Below, piece after piece: positions 32,936-46,100 of a stretch of 64,000 nucleotides of DNA (position 1 is the stretch's first letter; each line of letters begins with the position of its first letter). The notes beneath the pieces were generated by a model. It had not been told where the DNA came from and did not search any database. It saw only the letters and a list, made by a program, of their open reading frames with translations. The stretch lies in assembly GCA_963995505.1 (NCBI GenBank), contig OZ023198.1, positions 10,097,141-10,161,140 of the forward strand. Direction: 5' to 3'. Made by a program: the position numbers and the translations under genes. This stretch comes from Hypericum androsaemum. Its lineage: Eukaryota; Streptophyta; Magnoliopsida; Malpighiales; Hypericaceae.

Positions 32936-35900
32936 TTCAACTTTTTTAAGGAAGCAACTACTCGTGGCTGAAATTTAAAGATGTTTTCTTAGAGCTTCAG
33001 AGAATCTCCTTGAAGACATAAGTTGAATCCACCGTGCAGGCATATTCTTTCACGGATGAAAGACTCTTCAAAGTACTTGAATGCTTTCCAGTCCGTCGAG
33101 TGTGTTTTTAGTTACCTACAAATCAACATAAGGCGAATCATCAATTAGAAATTATTATTTTCTGATATGTGATCCTTGTAAGAGTAGGATTATATAAGAC
33201 AATGGCTCAGAAAGTACTATTTTGATAGGATCAAGATACAAGCTATCAATAAATATAATGCAGTAGCATAGCCAGTAGCTCTTTCAGGAATCTATAACCA
33301 ACAAACCACAGTCGTCTTATGCGGCCGAGCAGAATTGTGCCATCCCACATACACGTAACAGACCCCCAACCTATATAAACCACCACTCCACCCAATAACG
33401 GATTAAGTTCCACTGAAATGGCACAGATATAAATGTCATAAGCCGAATTTCAAACTCGACTTTAGTCCTAGTGAGCTTTCAATATTACTTCAATCTCTAT
33501 CACTCTCAGACTTGCATTTCTCACCAAAGGAATGTAACAGCAGCACACACCCGAGACAGTACTTGCCAATAACTCATACAGAAGCTCAACGGCCTAAAAA
33601 GTACATAGTCAAATTCTCTTCCTCGATTCCAAAGGCATGACTGAGAGGATTCAAGAAAATTCCCAATAAGCAGTACAAACGCAAAGAAGAAATACCTTCA
33701 ACCTAAGATGCTCTCTAGCTGATGAAGCAAATAGCTTCAAATTATGCAAAAACCTGAAGTACCCAAATCACTAAGAAGAAATATTTCCAAATTTTCTCCA
33801 ATGTATACCACCTAGCTAAGGCAACTCATATCCACATTACAAAATTCAATTCAGTAAAACCAAGAACTCTAATCAATACGAAATCCGGGCATCAAGAACA
33901 AGGCAAATGATTCCATCCTCTTAAGATGATCCCTCCTTAATTCCGCGCGAAGACGAACGCGTTCACCCTACTTCTTCCAAGCAAGTTCCAATACTCCCCA
34001 CTCACCAATTCAAGCACCCAAAGACCAAAACTTTACCAGAAAAGATCAAACTTTTCCAGACACCCAGAAGCATACAACAGAATTAAGTAAAACAACAGAA
34101 AACATGTAAAGCCAATTACCAGAAAAAGAACAAACAAACAAACAGACCCACAAACCAATTACAACATCAGGAAGCTTCAAAACACAGCCAAAAGAATTTA
34201 ACTAAAAGGTAAAAGGAATGTGAAGAGGGTCCTAACAAAAAGGGCAGCAGATGGAAAGAGCTTCTCTTTATCTTTGTGGTTCTATCCCTGCCAAATTCAA
34301 AACCCATTAAAGGGAAAATCTTTGGAGGAGCCCTGTTAATCTTTTGAGGAAAAGAAAAATAAAGTTTGGGCTTTCTCTCTTTCCTTCTCTCTTTTTGCCA
34401 GTTTCTGTACACAGACACAGAGAGAGAGAGAGAGAGAGGTTTAATAAATGTCAGAGTTTTTCTATTTACTATTTTGAGTATTTTTCTTCTATTCCTCTCT
34501 CTCTCTCTCTGGAATGCTTTGTACTACACACTATATCATATCTAACCAAAGATTCACCCCCTCATCCACCTATACTGATATTATTCGGATCACTATTTCA
34601 CTCCAGAAATATATTCTTTCCTTTAATTTTTTTTGGAGAAATGAGAATTTCTTGGGAGGTCACCATCTTAATATTACTCTCGTCTTAATGAAATTTAACT
34701 TCGAAATTTTTATGAGACCGGATACATCTGCTGATATAATCGCACTTTTTAATTCATTGTTACTTGAGTCTGGAACTTGGAATGGGTCAATAGCATTCAT
34801 ATGTGGGCCCAATGAATGCCACGTTGGAAGGCGATTGGAGAGGGTGAATATCTGATATTAGGATTGAGAATTGTCGAATCTATAAGTAACACTTTAATAG
34901 ATTTTTTATTTTAAACACTTGAATCAATTGAGAGAAAGAAGGACATTTACATGCCTGTAACTCGTTTTTTTCCAGCTGTCACCAGAATGGGTCCCACATG
35001 GGAAACAGCGTAGTACAAGAAATGTTGTGGACTTATGAGTGACCGAATTTTTATTGCGGGACCGATTTGTCTTGTCTGTCTGGCTCAAATACGGACCCAC
35101 AGAATTATTGGGCCTGTAATTGGGCTGATACTTGAAGCCCAGCCTTGTTGGTTCTTTAACAATCTCTAGTCCTTCTTGGAACAACATTCGCAAGCCTATT
35201 GTTTCTGCTTCGAATAAGCTGCATTCTACTGCTAAATTAGAACAGCAAGGTTAGAATTTTAAGGTCCTCTAGTATGGCTAAATTATAGATTTAGCTCCTC
35301 GATTATCAAAATAAATGATAAAGTTTCCCGTGTTTGGTTTATTATACTATGGGATCCCTCGTGTCGGTATCCGAGTTTTTTTCCGGCGAAGTCCTACTTG
35401 AAAAGACTGAATTGCCCCCTTTTGTAAAAATATTTTGCCCAAATCATAGATTTAGTCATACTAGAAAGAACCGAGAGTAATTTACTAAAATTTTAATTCA
35501 AATATATAATTGTATAACATAGTCATGGCACTTTTTTAGAAAGTATGAAATTTGTTGCTAATAAATCATATGACGTCTACAATAGTTGATACAACATAAC
35601 ATGTATGAAACATCTACAATAGTTGATACAACACGAACGAACATTAACTCAAAACCCTTATATGAATGACATAGAAAAAGTTAGATTTTTCATATCCGAC
35701 ACTATCGCTCTTTCTTTCAATCGGGGATCATGCTAGCACAATAAGCATGGATCTTGCATAAGCAATTAGCTTCGGCACAATGTTAAAATTCTACTTAGAA
35801 TCTCTGTATTTAAGCCATAACTTTAAACCAACGAGTAGGTAAATTTTTCAAACTTATAAACAAACTCACCACTATCACAACTAGCGATATGATAATCTCA

Positions 35901-36731
35901 GCACGCTTCCTCTAACAAAGTCCATCAGGCCAAAATTTATACGGGGTAAAATTTACAAGAACTTTAATTTCGGGCGACGCCATGAAACAAATTCATATTT
36001 TTCCTAATTTTTTTATCTTTTATCTTTATTTTCCATCAGTTTTTGAAACAATCATTTCAACTTGTTATCAAATTTAAAAAACGACGTAAGAGTAAATTTT
36101 CTCTCCAAGAGATTCTCCATATTTTGTTTTTATCAAAACGATATACATTTTCTTTAATCTCTGTATTTATAATTCAAAATTATATATTTTTAAATAAATT
36201 CGAGTTTCTTCCTATTTGTATCAGTTTTATTCATTCTACTTAAGGTAAGACTTGGGATGAAGACGATCCTCGTATGGTGTCATTAAATACTAAGAATACA
36301 TAAATTAATTGATAAAAAAATTTATAATTTAATTAAATCTCAAATTTAAATTATTAAAAATGTAACATTAGAAGAATTTGACCATTCAAAAAACATTCTA
36401 CCACCTTCAATTTAGATTGGCGAGTACGGTAAAGTCCGATAACGGAGTAGGTACAAACAAAAAAATATATTAAATACTACTTTTGTTTCTTCGTCGCAGT
36501 TTGACATCAGACTTAGGATTGACCAAAACCATTTCCCTCGAAAACAACGGGACAGCATGCAGAAGCAGGTCCGGTCGTTGTCCTAAAACAGACTAAAAAG
36601 AACCAAAAGCAGCTTGGAGGCACCAAACAGCTACACGTGGCAGAAACCCAAAAGCTCACCTCTCCTCTCTCCCAAATTCCTCGTTTCTCTCGCCACGTTG
36701 TCCAGAAAACAAACTTGATGGTGGTGATTTT
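32936..36731. other. Upstream region of the PHD gene and AT-rich spacer
   Basis: The minus-strand leader of the PHD gene probably has an exon from about 33117 to the ATG, after a tttgtag acceptor, with a further non-coding exon near 34200-34430. The 5' part of the region holds GA/CT microsatellites (listed separately). At 35240-35470 a dispersed-repeat-like segment (tcccgtgtttggtttattatact) resembles the insert in PIN copy 2. The remaining sequence to 36731 is AT-rich and without genes. Confidence 0.45.
34417..34512. repeat. GA and CT microsatellites near the PHD gene promoter
   Basis: A GA tract (about 10 dinucleotides) lies at 34417-34438 and a CT tract (about 9) at 34495-34512. On the minus strand this is about 1.5 kb before the start codon, in the probable leader or promoter. 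GA/CT tracts are common in plant 5' regions. Confidence 0.7.
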
Positions 36732-37125
36732 GGGTTTGGATTGAGTACAGAGTGAAAAAATTATTCCGAACGGTTTAAAGTGAAGGAGAAATCGCGCTGG
36801 CATGCGCAGTTATGTGATAATGGTATGTGTATTTGTGACAGCGACAAGTCCCGTTTATGATACTGGCGCGCGTAATTTTTTTATTTTGGTCTCCGTATTT
36901 TAGTATTTTTGCAAAAAAGTCATACATGCAGTTATGTGATACTGGCATGCGCAGTTATGTGATACTGGCATGCGTAGTTATGTCATAATGACATTTGTTT
37001 CAGGCCTGTGTTTGCGCGTGGCTTTTTTATTTTGGTCCCCGTATTTTAGCATTTTTGTAAAAGACCCCGCATATTTTCATTCTGAACGGTTCGAAATCTG
37101 GGCATTCCGTACCCAATCCATCCCC
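36732..37125 (+). mobile_element. Non-autonomous MULE-like element, copy 3
   Basis: Starts GGGTTTGGATTGAGTAC and ends with GTACCCAATCCATCCCC. The flanks GGTGATTTT (36723-36731) and AGTGATTTT (37126-37134) match at 8 of 9 positions. The interior has the family repeats gttatgtgatactggcatgcg and the tttattttggtcyccgtattttag word. It has the same orientation as copy 2. Confidence 0.82.
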
Positions 37126-37442
37126 AGTGATTTTACCTTAAAAAGAAATCCTTTAAAAAAAATTAATGGTGGTGATTTTTTATATTCCTGATGCTTAACT
37201 AACGACCGTCTTAAATGAATAAAATTTTTGCATCATTTGGAATAAACAATTTTGATGCACTTGGTCTTGATTTAGATTGGGCTACCTCCCATCCTTCTAA
37301 TCTTGATGCACTTTTGTTTTCGGATTTTTCGATTTGAATATATGGTTGATGACCTTTTTTCTATAAAAAACAATGTTAATATTATCTTAAAAAATATTTT
37401 ATTCAATTCAAATCTAAATTAATCTGAAACACGTCGAGAAAC

Positions 37443-37712
37443 GGCTTGGATTGGATCCAGAATGGGCCCATTCCGAACCGTTTGGACTGAAAGACACGTG
37501 AGATTTTTTTTGCAAAAAATTAAAACACAGGGGCAAAAATTAAAAAAATATGCGAACGGTTGGAGATCATTGATAACTGGGCATATGTCATTGTCGTAGC
37601 ACGCAATCTATTATCAATAACTGAGTTTGTTAGTATCGTAATCGAGACATGTCATTATTCTTCAGTCCAAGCGATCTAGAATAACTTTTCACTCTGGATC
37701 CAATCCACTCCG
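37443..37712. mobile_element. Shortened MULE-like element, copy 4, in the UGT80 promoter region
   Basis: The ends are TTGGATTGGATCC and its inverse GGATCCAATCCA, with flanks GTCGAGAAAC (37433-37442) and GTCGACAGAC (37713-37722), 8 of 10 matching. The copy is only 270 bp, with a degraded interior (tgtcattgtcgtagcac, tgtcattattcttcag). It ends 341 bases before the UGT80 start codon, so it may supply or disturb promoter sequence. Confidence 0.68.
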
Positions 37713-38053
37713 GTCGACAGACGCCTCTCCTTGCACCGTTCCATCTTCCTTTGCCCTTAAAGGAAAAAAGGGAACGGTGCCATTGTTGTAGATAGGTAGA
37801 GAGATACCTTCCTCCTTTATCTGGGTCACCTAAGACCCTTTCTTTCTTCAAAACCTGTCCTTTTCCAAAACAAAGGACAGATACTCCCCAACTGTCACCT
37901 TTTTTTTCCTTTCTGGGTTCCCACCTCTCCCTCCCTCACATTGCTAATCTTTGGTTTGCCACAATATTGTGCTTCTTGTTTTCTTTGTAAAGGTTGTGTC
38001 TTTATCATCAAGGAGGTGGAAGATAGGAACTTTGGAGGGGAAAGGAGGAGAAG
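37713..38053 (+). promoter_or_regulatory. Presumed proximal promoter and leader of the UGT80 gene
   Basis: This pyrimidine-rich stretch lies between MULE copy 4 and the ATG at 38054. The final 60 bases are purine-rich, as is usual for a leader (ggaggtggaagataggaac, ggaggggaaaggaggagaag). I see no convincing TATA box. Confidence 0.35.
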
Positions 38054-41000
38054 ATGGCGGATTTGCCTGTGATTAAGACTGGTGGTGATGAGGGTCTTCC
38101 TCAGGAACATCATCATCAAGACAGCCCAATTATGTATAGTACATCTGAGGACGAGGAATCTGTCGATTTCGAGTCGATTTCGGGAGAGAATTCCAATAGG
38201 AAGGATTCCATCTCTTCCTCTGGTATGCTTCCTTCCATCTCTCCGTGTTTCTTTTTTTTTCAAAGGTAAATTTTACACCAAGATTACACATGCCAGGGTT
38301 TGAACACTGGACCTCGCTGAATTTGTACATGCCTTGTGCTGTTAGGCTGAATGCCCTTTGGCCCGTGTTTCTTTTGTTTGGTTTGCTTCTCTAATGAATT
38401 GCTCGCTAGCTTGGTCGATGTGTGGTTTTATAGGAGTAGTTTGATCTTTTTGGAATGTTGGTAGTGGTTGCTTGTACTTTAAGCTAAGGGAGGTATAGTG
38501 GGAATGGTATTAGATGAGCTGATCATAAAGCTGTTCCTTTTGAGATTCTTTTCATTGGGTTCAATACACCCATCTTGGTGCATTGTTCTTTTCTCATCGG
38601 CACGAGATTCGGGGATTCTAAGTGTAAAGCACCTAGTTGTTAATTGCTATTTCATTTCCGGTTGTTCATAGGGTGTTTGGAAAAGAAAAAGAGGGAGGAA
38701 AGGTGTAAAAGAGAATCTCTAAGTGGCTTTTGGGCTAGGGAAGGTTGATAGGGGAATACTAGGAGCTTTAGAATCCAACAGAAATTGTCATTCTGCCAAT
38801 AGCTTGTGGCGCGCTTCTATACTAGCAAGTTCGAGGTTCTTGTGTTCTAAGATTGAAGGTGCTGTGTTTTACTAACTTATGGCGAAAGGGCGATTGTTAC
38901 ATGAACAATTTTTTCCAGACATCCATTTGATATTGTCTTTCTGAATTTGCTCAACCCAGGGAGTACAAACAGGAGTCCACCCAAGGAAAACATGTCAGGG
39001 GACGCATCAACTTCCGGAAAATCAGATTCCGGCCCTCGAAAGCATGGAAGACTAGCTAAATTCAGAGGGAGCCAGCGATTACGCAAATTAGCTGCAAAGC
39101 TCTATGACGAGACAATACCTGTTGGCCAAAAGGTTGCCACTGCACTTCTCGGTTTAACTGTTTACCTTGATTCCTTTTTTCCCTACTTTGCTCGTTATCG
39201 CATGTTTTTGTTGAGTTTATTTGGTACTCGAATCGTAAAATCTGCAAATGTACGAATCCCGTGAACAAATTACTAATAGTTGGCATGATTGTCTGTTAGT
39301 TGACACAGTGCCCTGTATTTTTGCGCGAGTCTTCTACTTTTGTTTGAAATCATTCTTACCATTGTCTCATTCATGTGGTTCATGCCTAAATGGAATTTAT
39401 ATTCTGCAACTAATGTCTCCATCTGAATGATTTTCAGCTTAATTTGTTTCATCGATTTGCTGTTGTTAAACATGATGGGACTGTGGAAGTTGATGTTCCT
39501 CATGGCATTAAACCCGAGAGTGTTGATTTTGGAAACAATCAACACGAGTCTCCTGATGAAGAGACTGAAATATTCGGGGTTCACAGCATACTTCCTCTGC
39601 AGATAGTAATGCTGATTGTTGGAACACGAGGTGACGTGCAACCATTCATGGCCATCGGAAAACGTTTGCAGGTAGCATGCTTTAGAATGTTTTGGCGGTA
39701 CTTGAATTACTAAATTGTGCCCAGTTATACGTGTTCTCAGTGTATCTATGATCGATAGAAAGTGTTGAAGACACATGAAGCTGCAATGTTAGTTTCCACT
39801 AAGAAATACGTCCTCATTCATGTTGGGATTAATCAGCTATCACGGAAAGTATATATGGCATCACAAACATGCTATCTAAATTCCAGCAATGGGAAGTATC
39901 CTAAAAACAAGCTACCACATTTTGGTAAATAAAACAATGGTTTGAAAAGCTACTAAACTTCTCTGAGCTCTTTGGCTGTGAGAATCTTGTTCTTAATGAC
40001 AACTGTGAGCATACAATCTGAATTGACGAGACATCCTCGGAATTTTTTAGTGCAAAAAAGTTCATTCGACATCCCTCTTTTTGCAGGAAGATGGTCATAG
40101 GGTAAGACTAGCTACTCACTCAAACTTCAAAGATTTTGTATTGGCATCTGGATTGGAGTTTTACCCTCTGGGCGGAGATCCAAAAGTACTTGCAGAGTGT
40201 AAGTTCTGAAACACTCTTCAACTCTTTCCATACACTAGCATAATGCAGCTAGTTAATTGGTACAGTTCTCACTTCCGTTCTCTGGTTCGCATTGTTACCG
40301 TGCTATTCGTCTTTAAAGTTTCAACATATAGTTTTTTTTTGCCAGACATGGTGAAGAACAAAGGGTTCTTACCCTCTGGGCCTTCAGAGATTCCAATCCA
40401 AAGGCAGCAAATGAGGGATATTATTTTCTCGCTGCTTCCTGCTTGCCAGGATCCCGATCCTGATACGAAGATTGACTTTAAAGCGGATGCAATAATAGCC
40501 AACCCACCAGCTTATGGTTGGTCCTTGTCACAATTTACCATGTTTTTACTCCATGGAATTTTATCTATCATTGAGTACTTTTTTTTTGCAAGTTCTTGCT
40601 CGTAGCATTTCTTGACTTTTGGCGACTACGAGCACTTGATTTTCTTTATGTTGTCGATCTGTGTTTATTGCCTCTCCTCGGAGATATGAGTCGCATTAGT
40701 TTATACTTTTTCTGCCACTAATCGGTGACAAATTGTGCAGGGCACACGCACGTTGCAGAGGCACTCAAAGTACCTATTCATATATTCTTTACAATGCCAT
40801 GGACGTAAGCCTTCGCATTCTTTACACCATTTTCTATGGCAATTTTGAATGAGAAAGGCGTTTAATCAAATTTTCTCTGGCAGACCTACTCGTGAGTTTC
40901 CACATCCACTGTCTCGTGTTAAGCATCATGGTGCTTATAGAGTAAGTGCTTTATATCATATGTACTGTGCTAGTTTAGATAATCTTGTTTCACAGGAGCG

Positions 41001-42631
41001 TAATTGGCTTTTGAATCTTACTGCAGCTGTCTTATCAAATTGTCGACGCAATGATTTGGCTGGGAATTCGAGACATGATAAATGAGTGTAGAAAGAATCA
41101 GCTGAGGCTAAGGCCTATTTCGTATTTGAGCGGAAACCTAACCTATCCTCCTGATTTGCCTTACGGGTATATATGGAGTCCCCATCTTGTTCCCAAGCCT
41201 AAAGGTCATTTTATGAACTCCAGCAGTTTTGAGCTTTACAAAGCAAACATATCTTTCCGTTTGGTCTGCGGACAGTTCTGCTTCATTCTAAAGGTTGTCA
41301 TATAATGAGCTTTGATTTTCTGTTGGTGAATACTTACTTTGTTCTCATTTGGTTCCTTACCTCAGACTGGGGACCTAAGATCGACGTTGTTGGCTTTTGC
41401 TTCCTTGATCTTGCTTCAAACTACAAGCCTCCCGAAGCACTGGTAAAATGGCTAGAAGACGGTGATCCACCCATCTATGTTGGTTTTGGAAGCCTAGTGA
41501 GTTACATAATACAGATTTCAGATATACTTGTGTTCAACTTTAGAAGTATATTGATTTATTACGAAGTAATATCTGTTTGATTGGCAACCTGTAATTGCAA
41601 CAGCCTGTTGAACACCCGAAGAAGATGACCGAGATTATAGTTACAGCTTTGGAGAGAACCCGCCAAAGAGGAATTATTAACAAAGGGTGGGGTGGTCTTG
41701 GGAATTGTAAGTCTTAGTTGCTACATGTAATGGGTTAACAGAAACCCGTCGAAGTGCCTGTAGTTTCTTCAGTCTATCCCTGCTGAAATCACTGATGTAA
41801 AAATGATTTATCATTTGTTCAGTGGCGGAACAGAAGGAATCCGTGTACCTGCTCGACAATTGCCCCCATGACTGGCTGTTCACGAAATGCAAGGCAGTTG
41901 TAAGACTTTCCATCTTTCATTTGTAGAAGCTTATTGCAGTACGAGAATTTGGTGTTATGATCATTGTTGTATTAAGTTGATGGTAACATCTAAAAGGCTT
42001 CCGGCATCCTTCGGTTTTCAACGACTTATCGACCCTTTTTCTTGCTTTTATTGGTTCAAGGTGCATCATGGTGGTGCCGGAACAACCGCTGCTGGTCTGA
42101 AAGCTGCAGTAAGTGGTACCATTTTATAAACTTGCATAAATGTCGATGGTTAGTTATGCTGAATCGAATTATCTATTCAACGTAGTGTCCAACTACTGTC
42201 GTGCCTTTCTTCGGGGACCAGCTTTTCTGGGGAGAGCGGGTCCATGTCAGAGGAGTTGGTCCTGCGCCCATCCCGGTGGAAGAATTCACATTGGAAAAGC
42301 TCGTTGATGCCATACAGTTCATGCTAAATCCTCAGGTATTCATGGAATTATCGCTGAGACTTAATCAGATACCGTCAGTTTGATGTGCTAGTTTGCTGCT
42401 GTACCGTAATGTTAGCTGAAGGCCATTTTCGTCGTGCAGGTAAAAGAGCGCGCTGTTGAGTTAGCCAAGGCTATGGAGAGGGAAGATGGGGTAGCTGGAG
42501 CAGTGCAAGCCTTTTACAAGAACTTTCCTCGCAAAAGATCAGAGTCCGAATCCGAAGGCTCCTCGGTCCATCCTAATACAAAGTCAAACACAAAGTTACT
42601 GTCCCTAAGACGATGCTTTGCTTGCTCGTGA
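38054..42631 (+). CDS. UGT80A2: Sterol 3-beta-glucosyltransferase, UGT80A2 type (619 aa, 14 exons)
   Basis: Exons: 38054-38222, 38960-39132, 39438-39671, 40087-40198, 40346-40516, 40741-40804, 40884-40941, 41027-41204, 41366-41496, 41604-41706, 41823-41899, 42061-42108, 42186-42335, 42440-42631. All joins keep phase and give 620 codons. The enzyme transfers glucose from UDP-glucose to the 3-hydroxyl of membrane sterols, making steryl glucosides. Visible family motifs are GTRGDVQPF (about residue 176) at the start of the GT-B fold, [40 protein letters not shown], and the UDP-sugar site [15 protein letters not shown] (about residue 491) then [13 protein letters not shown]. The acidic Ser-rich N-terminus (to about 110) is the variable part. 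MVKNKG and the [10 protein letters not shown] word fit the A2 rather than the B1 branch. Length matches the family (about 615-640). The copy looks intact. Confidence 0.95.
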
Positions 42632-43156
42632 GAGACTCATGTATGTATCACATCAGTATCAGTATCGCTTTTGGTCTCGAGATGAACAAGGATCCAGAGA
42701 GCCTATTTTTGAGTAACTTGTACTGCCAACTTTGATCTTGGAAGATTCTTCTCCTTCACTATCCAGTCTGCAGTATATATTGGTGCGTTATATATGTCAC
42801 TCTTGATCTTACTTGTATCAGTGGCTCTCAACTGCTGCATTAGTCTTTCACACAGATATAAGTCTTCACCCCGAAAATCATTCATTCGAGCACCGAGTGG
42901 ATGATCTATAGAACATTATGACACACTGGCGTATCTCGCGCCGAGATTGTATGTTTCGATGACAATGTGTGAAGGAGCTGAGACAAGAGTGCATGGAATT
43001 CACTGCACTATGTAAAACTTGTGCTTGTTTTGAAACCTTATTTACATACTTCTACTGAGAAGAATGAATTCTTTTGAGGTACATGATTTGTGCTTCTTCC
43101 TCTTGCTTTGCTTGTTCCCTCCTGCTACATTTCCATGACAGAGATGCTGCATACAA
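42632..43156. other. Convergent intergenic region of UGT80 and CYP97A3
   Basis: Two genes end towards each other here, 525 bases apart. The region must hold both 3' untranslated regions. No further gene is visible. Confidence 0.6.
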
Positions 43157-46100
43157 TCACGAATGAGCGGGTGAAACCTCGCCTTTCTGAGCAACTTCAG
43201 GATCTCCTCCGGACGCGCCAGCAGATGTCAGCACCTGCATTTCCAAGGTGGGCACCACAGGAGGTTTTGACCTTCTTGTCACGGTCATCTTCAGCCCTTG
43301 CGTGGTGTGGATCGTCGCTCCTGTCGTCATTTGGACCTCCAGACATTGAATTCCAGATGTTAGTCCATCTCGTTACGATCATAAATAAGGAGATATTCTT
43401 GAATTAGACCGCAGTCGCAGTAATCTGATGTCGAAGATGATGGTAAATGCCACTCACCGGAGGTGCGCCAAGAGCTAGTTGAAAGTTAAATCTCCGCACT
43501 AGCATTGCAATGGCCACTACATTCTGTAAACCGGCATATGCAGGATCAGATCTTGCAGCAGCTAGTACATCATCTGATTAACAAGCATCAAGCTGTCCGA
43601 AAGTTTCTAATTCGAGCTAATACATGTTATCCTAATGATTCCCAAGTACCTCAAACGTAGCAAACATGTCTCCTATGCATTTTCTCGGCCCTCCACCAAA
43701 AGGCAAGTAACTGAAACAATAAACATGTTCGAAAATCCATCAGCTGCATCATGTTAAGGATGAAGATGACAGAACTCGGCTGTTAAATCCGAGGTGTTGC
43801 TTTATTAGAGAACGAACGATACTCAAGTCATTCATCATTGGATTTTATTTTCTTCCCAAGTCCCACAGGGTGTAATGACCTGATATATCATATGCCAGCT
43901 ACATTGATCAGAAGAACACGAGTGAAGGTTCACGTACCGGAAATTTTGGTTCGTTTCGTTTGGATTAGGCCCGTCGAGTGGCCATCTCTCCGGATTAAAC
44001 TTATCAGCGTCATCCCAGAGAGTCGGGCCACGATGCAAATTCCAGACAGAAATAAATATATCCTCGCCTCTGTACAATATCAACAGGATGCTTTCATCTT
44101 TTATCTAGCACTTCAAGAGCAGGAAAATTTCGGATAAAAAGGAGATACACCGAGGAGCATCTAGCTTTCTTCTTCTTAAAGATTTAGCATACTTAGAAGG
44201 TGAATCAAATCACTCGAGGACCAATGAATCGCATACGAATTCGACAGAATGATGCTCGAGTAATGAGAAGAGACAGGTACCTTTTAATGGGATATTTCCC
44301 CAGAACATCATCCTCAGTGGATCGGCGAATTAAAACAGGTGGCTGTGGATACAGCCTCAAGGACTGAAAATGGTTTCTGCAGATTAGTGAGATATTTTGT
44401 TTCAACGAGATCATAACGAGGAACAGTCCTAAGCTTCTTACTTCGTTAATTACTCGACTTGTGTACTTGAGCCTCTTCACGTCGTCTATGTTAGGAAATC
44501 GATCTCCTAGAACGGAATCCACCTGTAAAAGCATATAGAAGAGAGTAAGGCAATAGTTACATTGATATAAACCTGAAATCTAAGCGCCAAGCTTGCATCA
44601 AACCTCGTTTTGTAGCTTGGACAAGACACTTGGTTCCTGTTCAAAAGGTAAAAGGTCCATTTAGAATACAATATATTGGATGCATGGACTTCTCTGCCTG
44701 AATTGCTAGATTTTGGTATTACCTTGGATAAAAGATAAAAGGTCCAAGTTAAGACGGCTGCCGATGTTTCATGTCCGGCTATAAGCATTGTCATCAAATC
44801 ATCACGAAGTTGCTTGCTTGAGACCTGCATTAGTGCCAGGACAGCTCTCGTCACAGATTTCATATATTCAAGATATTAATAACAAATTTCAATGATACAT
44901 AATATACGCATACATCGTCTCCTGAAGCCAGCAGAAAGTGGAGAATACTAGGGTCTTGTTCATTCATGTACTCCTCGTGAAACTGTAGCTCTTCTTCGTC
45001 CACCATCCTCTGCAATTGCACGGAAAGTAGTAAATAATGCAATGCAGGCAACTTTCCAACTCATATTATGTCAGTTGATCATTGTATTGATGGATGTAGT
45101 CATGAAATGTGATGGAAAATTGGAAATATACAAGTCCGGGTATATAATCTTTTCACAGCGGAGCCATGTGAACACAGAGAAGCAATTCTCATCCACTAAA
45201 ACAAAACAGCCTTCTTTTAACACTCCGATTTGATTCTGAAGAGTTCAACAGAAGTAAATCTATAACAAAGGGCGTCAACAACTCTTAATTTCCGACATGC
45301 TTATGACCCCACAAACAAGAATCTGGATGCTGTCACATTGATGGATGTGTTACATTAACTTAACAATATAAATTGATCTTTCTAAAAAATTTGAGAGCTC
45401 TACCTTGCAAATTGCTATTAGATCATTGAGTGTATCATTGACAAGTTTGAGGGCTGCTCCAACTTTCTTTTGCCGTGGTGAAATGTTCTTCCAGATTGGA
45501 ATCTCCCAAGTTGGAATTGGCGAAACACTTCGATCTTCTGCTTCTTTTAACACAGTGTACACTGCCTGCTCGATACAAAAACCCAAACGGGACCGTGTAA
45601 AAACAAGCGTTGACGTAAAAACGAAGGAAAAAAAAAACCACAGAAAAGGAAGAAGATGGTACCTCAACTATCCCAGTATCATTAGTTAGAGAATCAAAAT
45701 CGTAATTGAATACTGCCTTGCCAATTATGTCTAGTGTTAGACGGGAGAAAAGTGACTCCATCTCTACGTCTTCCCCATCAGATGCAGCCATATCAAGCTT
45801 ACTGCAAAGTCTCTCCGTCGCTTGTCCAAATAAGCTTATCATGGCTGCTACATACTAAGGATGAAAATAAAGATCAAATCAAAGGAGTAAAACTTGCAGT
45901 CCACAAAATTCAGGAGTTTAGGCATAATTGTTATATATTTATATTCCCTCTTCTCTCTGTAATACTTCGTTCCGTTATACAAAATGCATGTCGATCATTG
46001 TGGAAGTTTTTCATGCTGCTTAATTCATTTCATTGTTCTTATTTATACTTGTACTGTAAAAATTTATGTCACGCTATAATTTGGAAGTGAGCACCATAAT

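Noticed and set aside
34344..34855. Plus-strand frames of 113-114 residues near the GA/CT microsatellites
   Set aside because: Composition is low in complexity, they lie in the leader/promoter region of the PHD gene, and they show no known motif.
43197..43407. Plus-strand 105-residue and alternative minus-strand 61-residue frames at the 3' end of CYP97A3
   Set aside because: The phase-consistent last exon of CYP97A3 (43336-43157, starting [14 protein letters not shown]) accounts for this segment.
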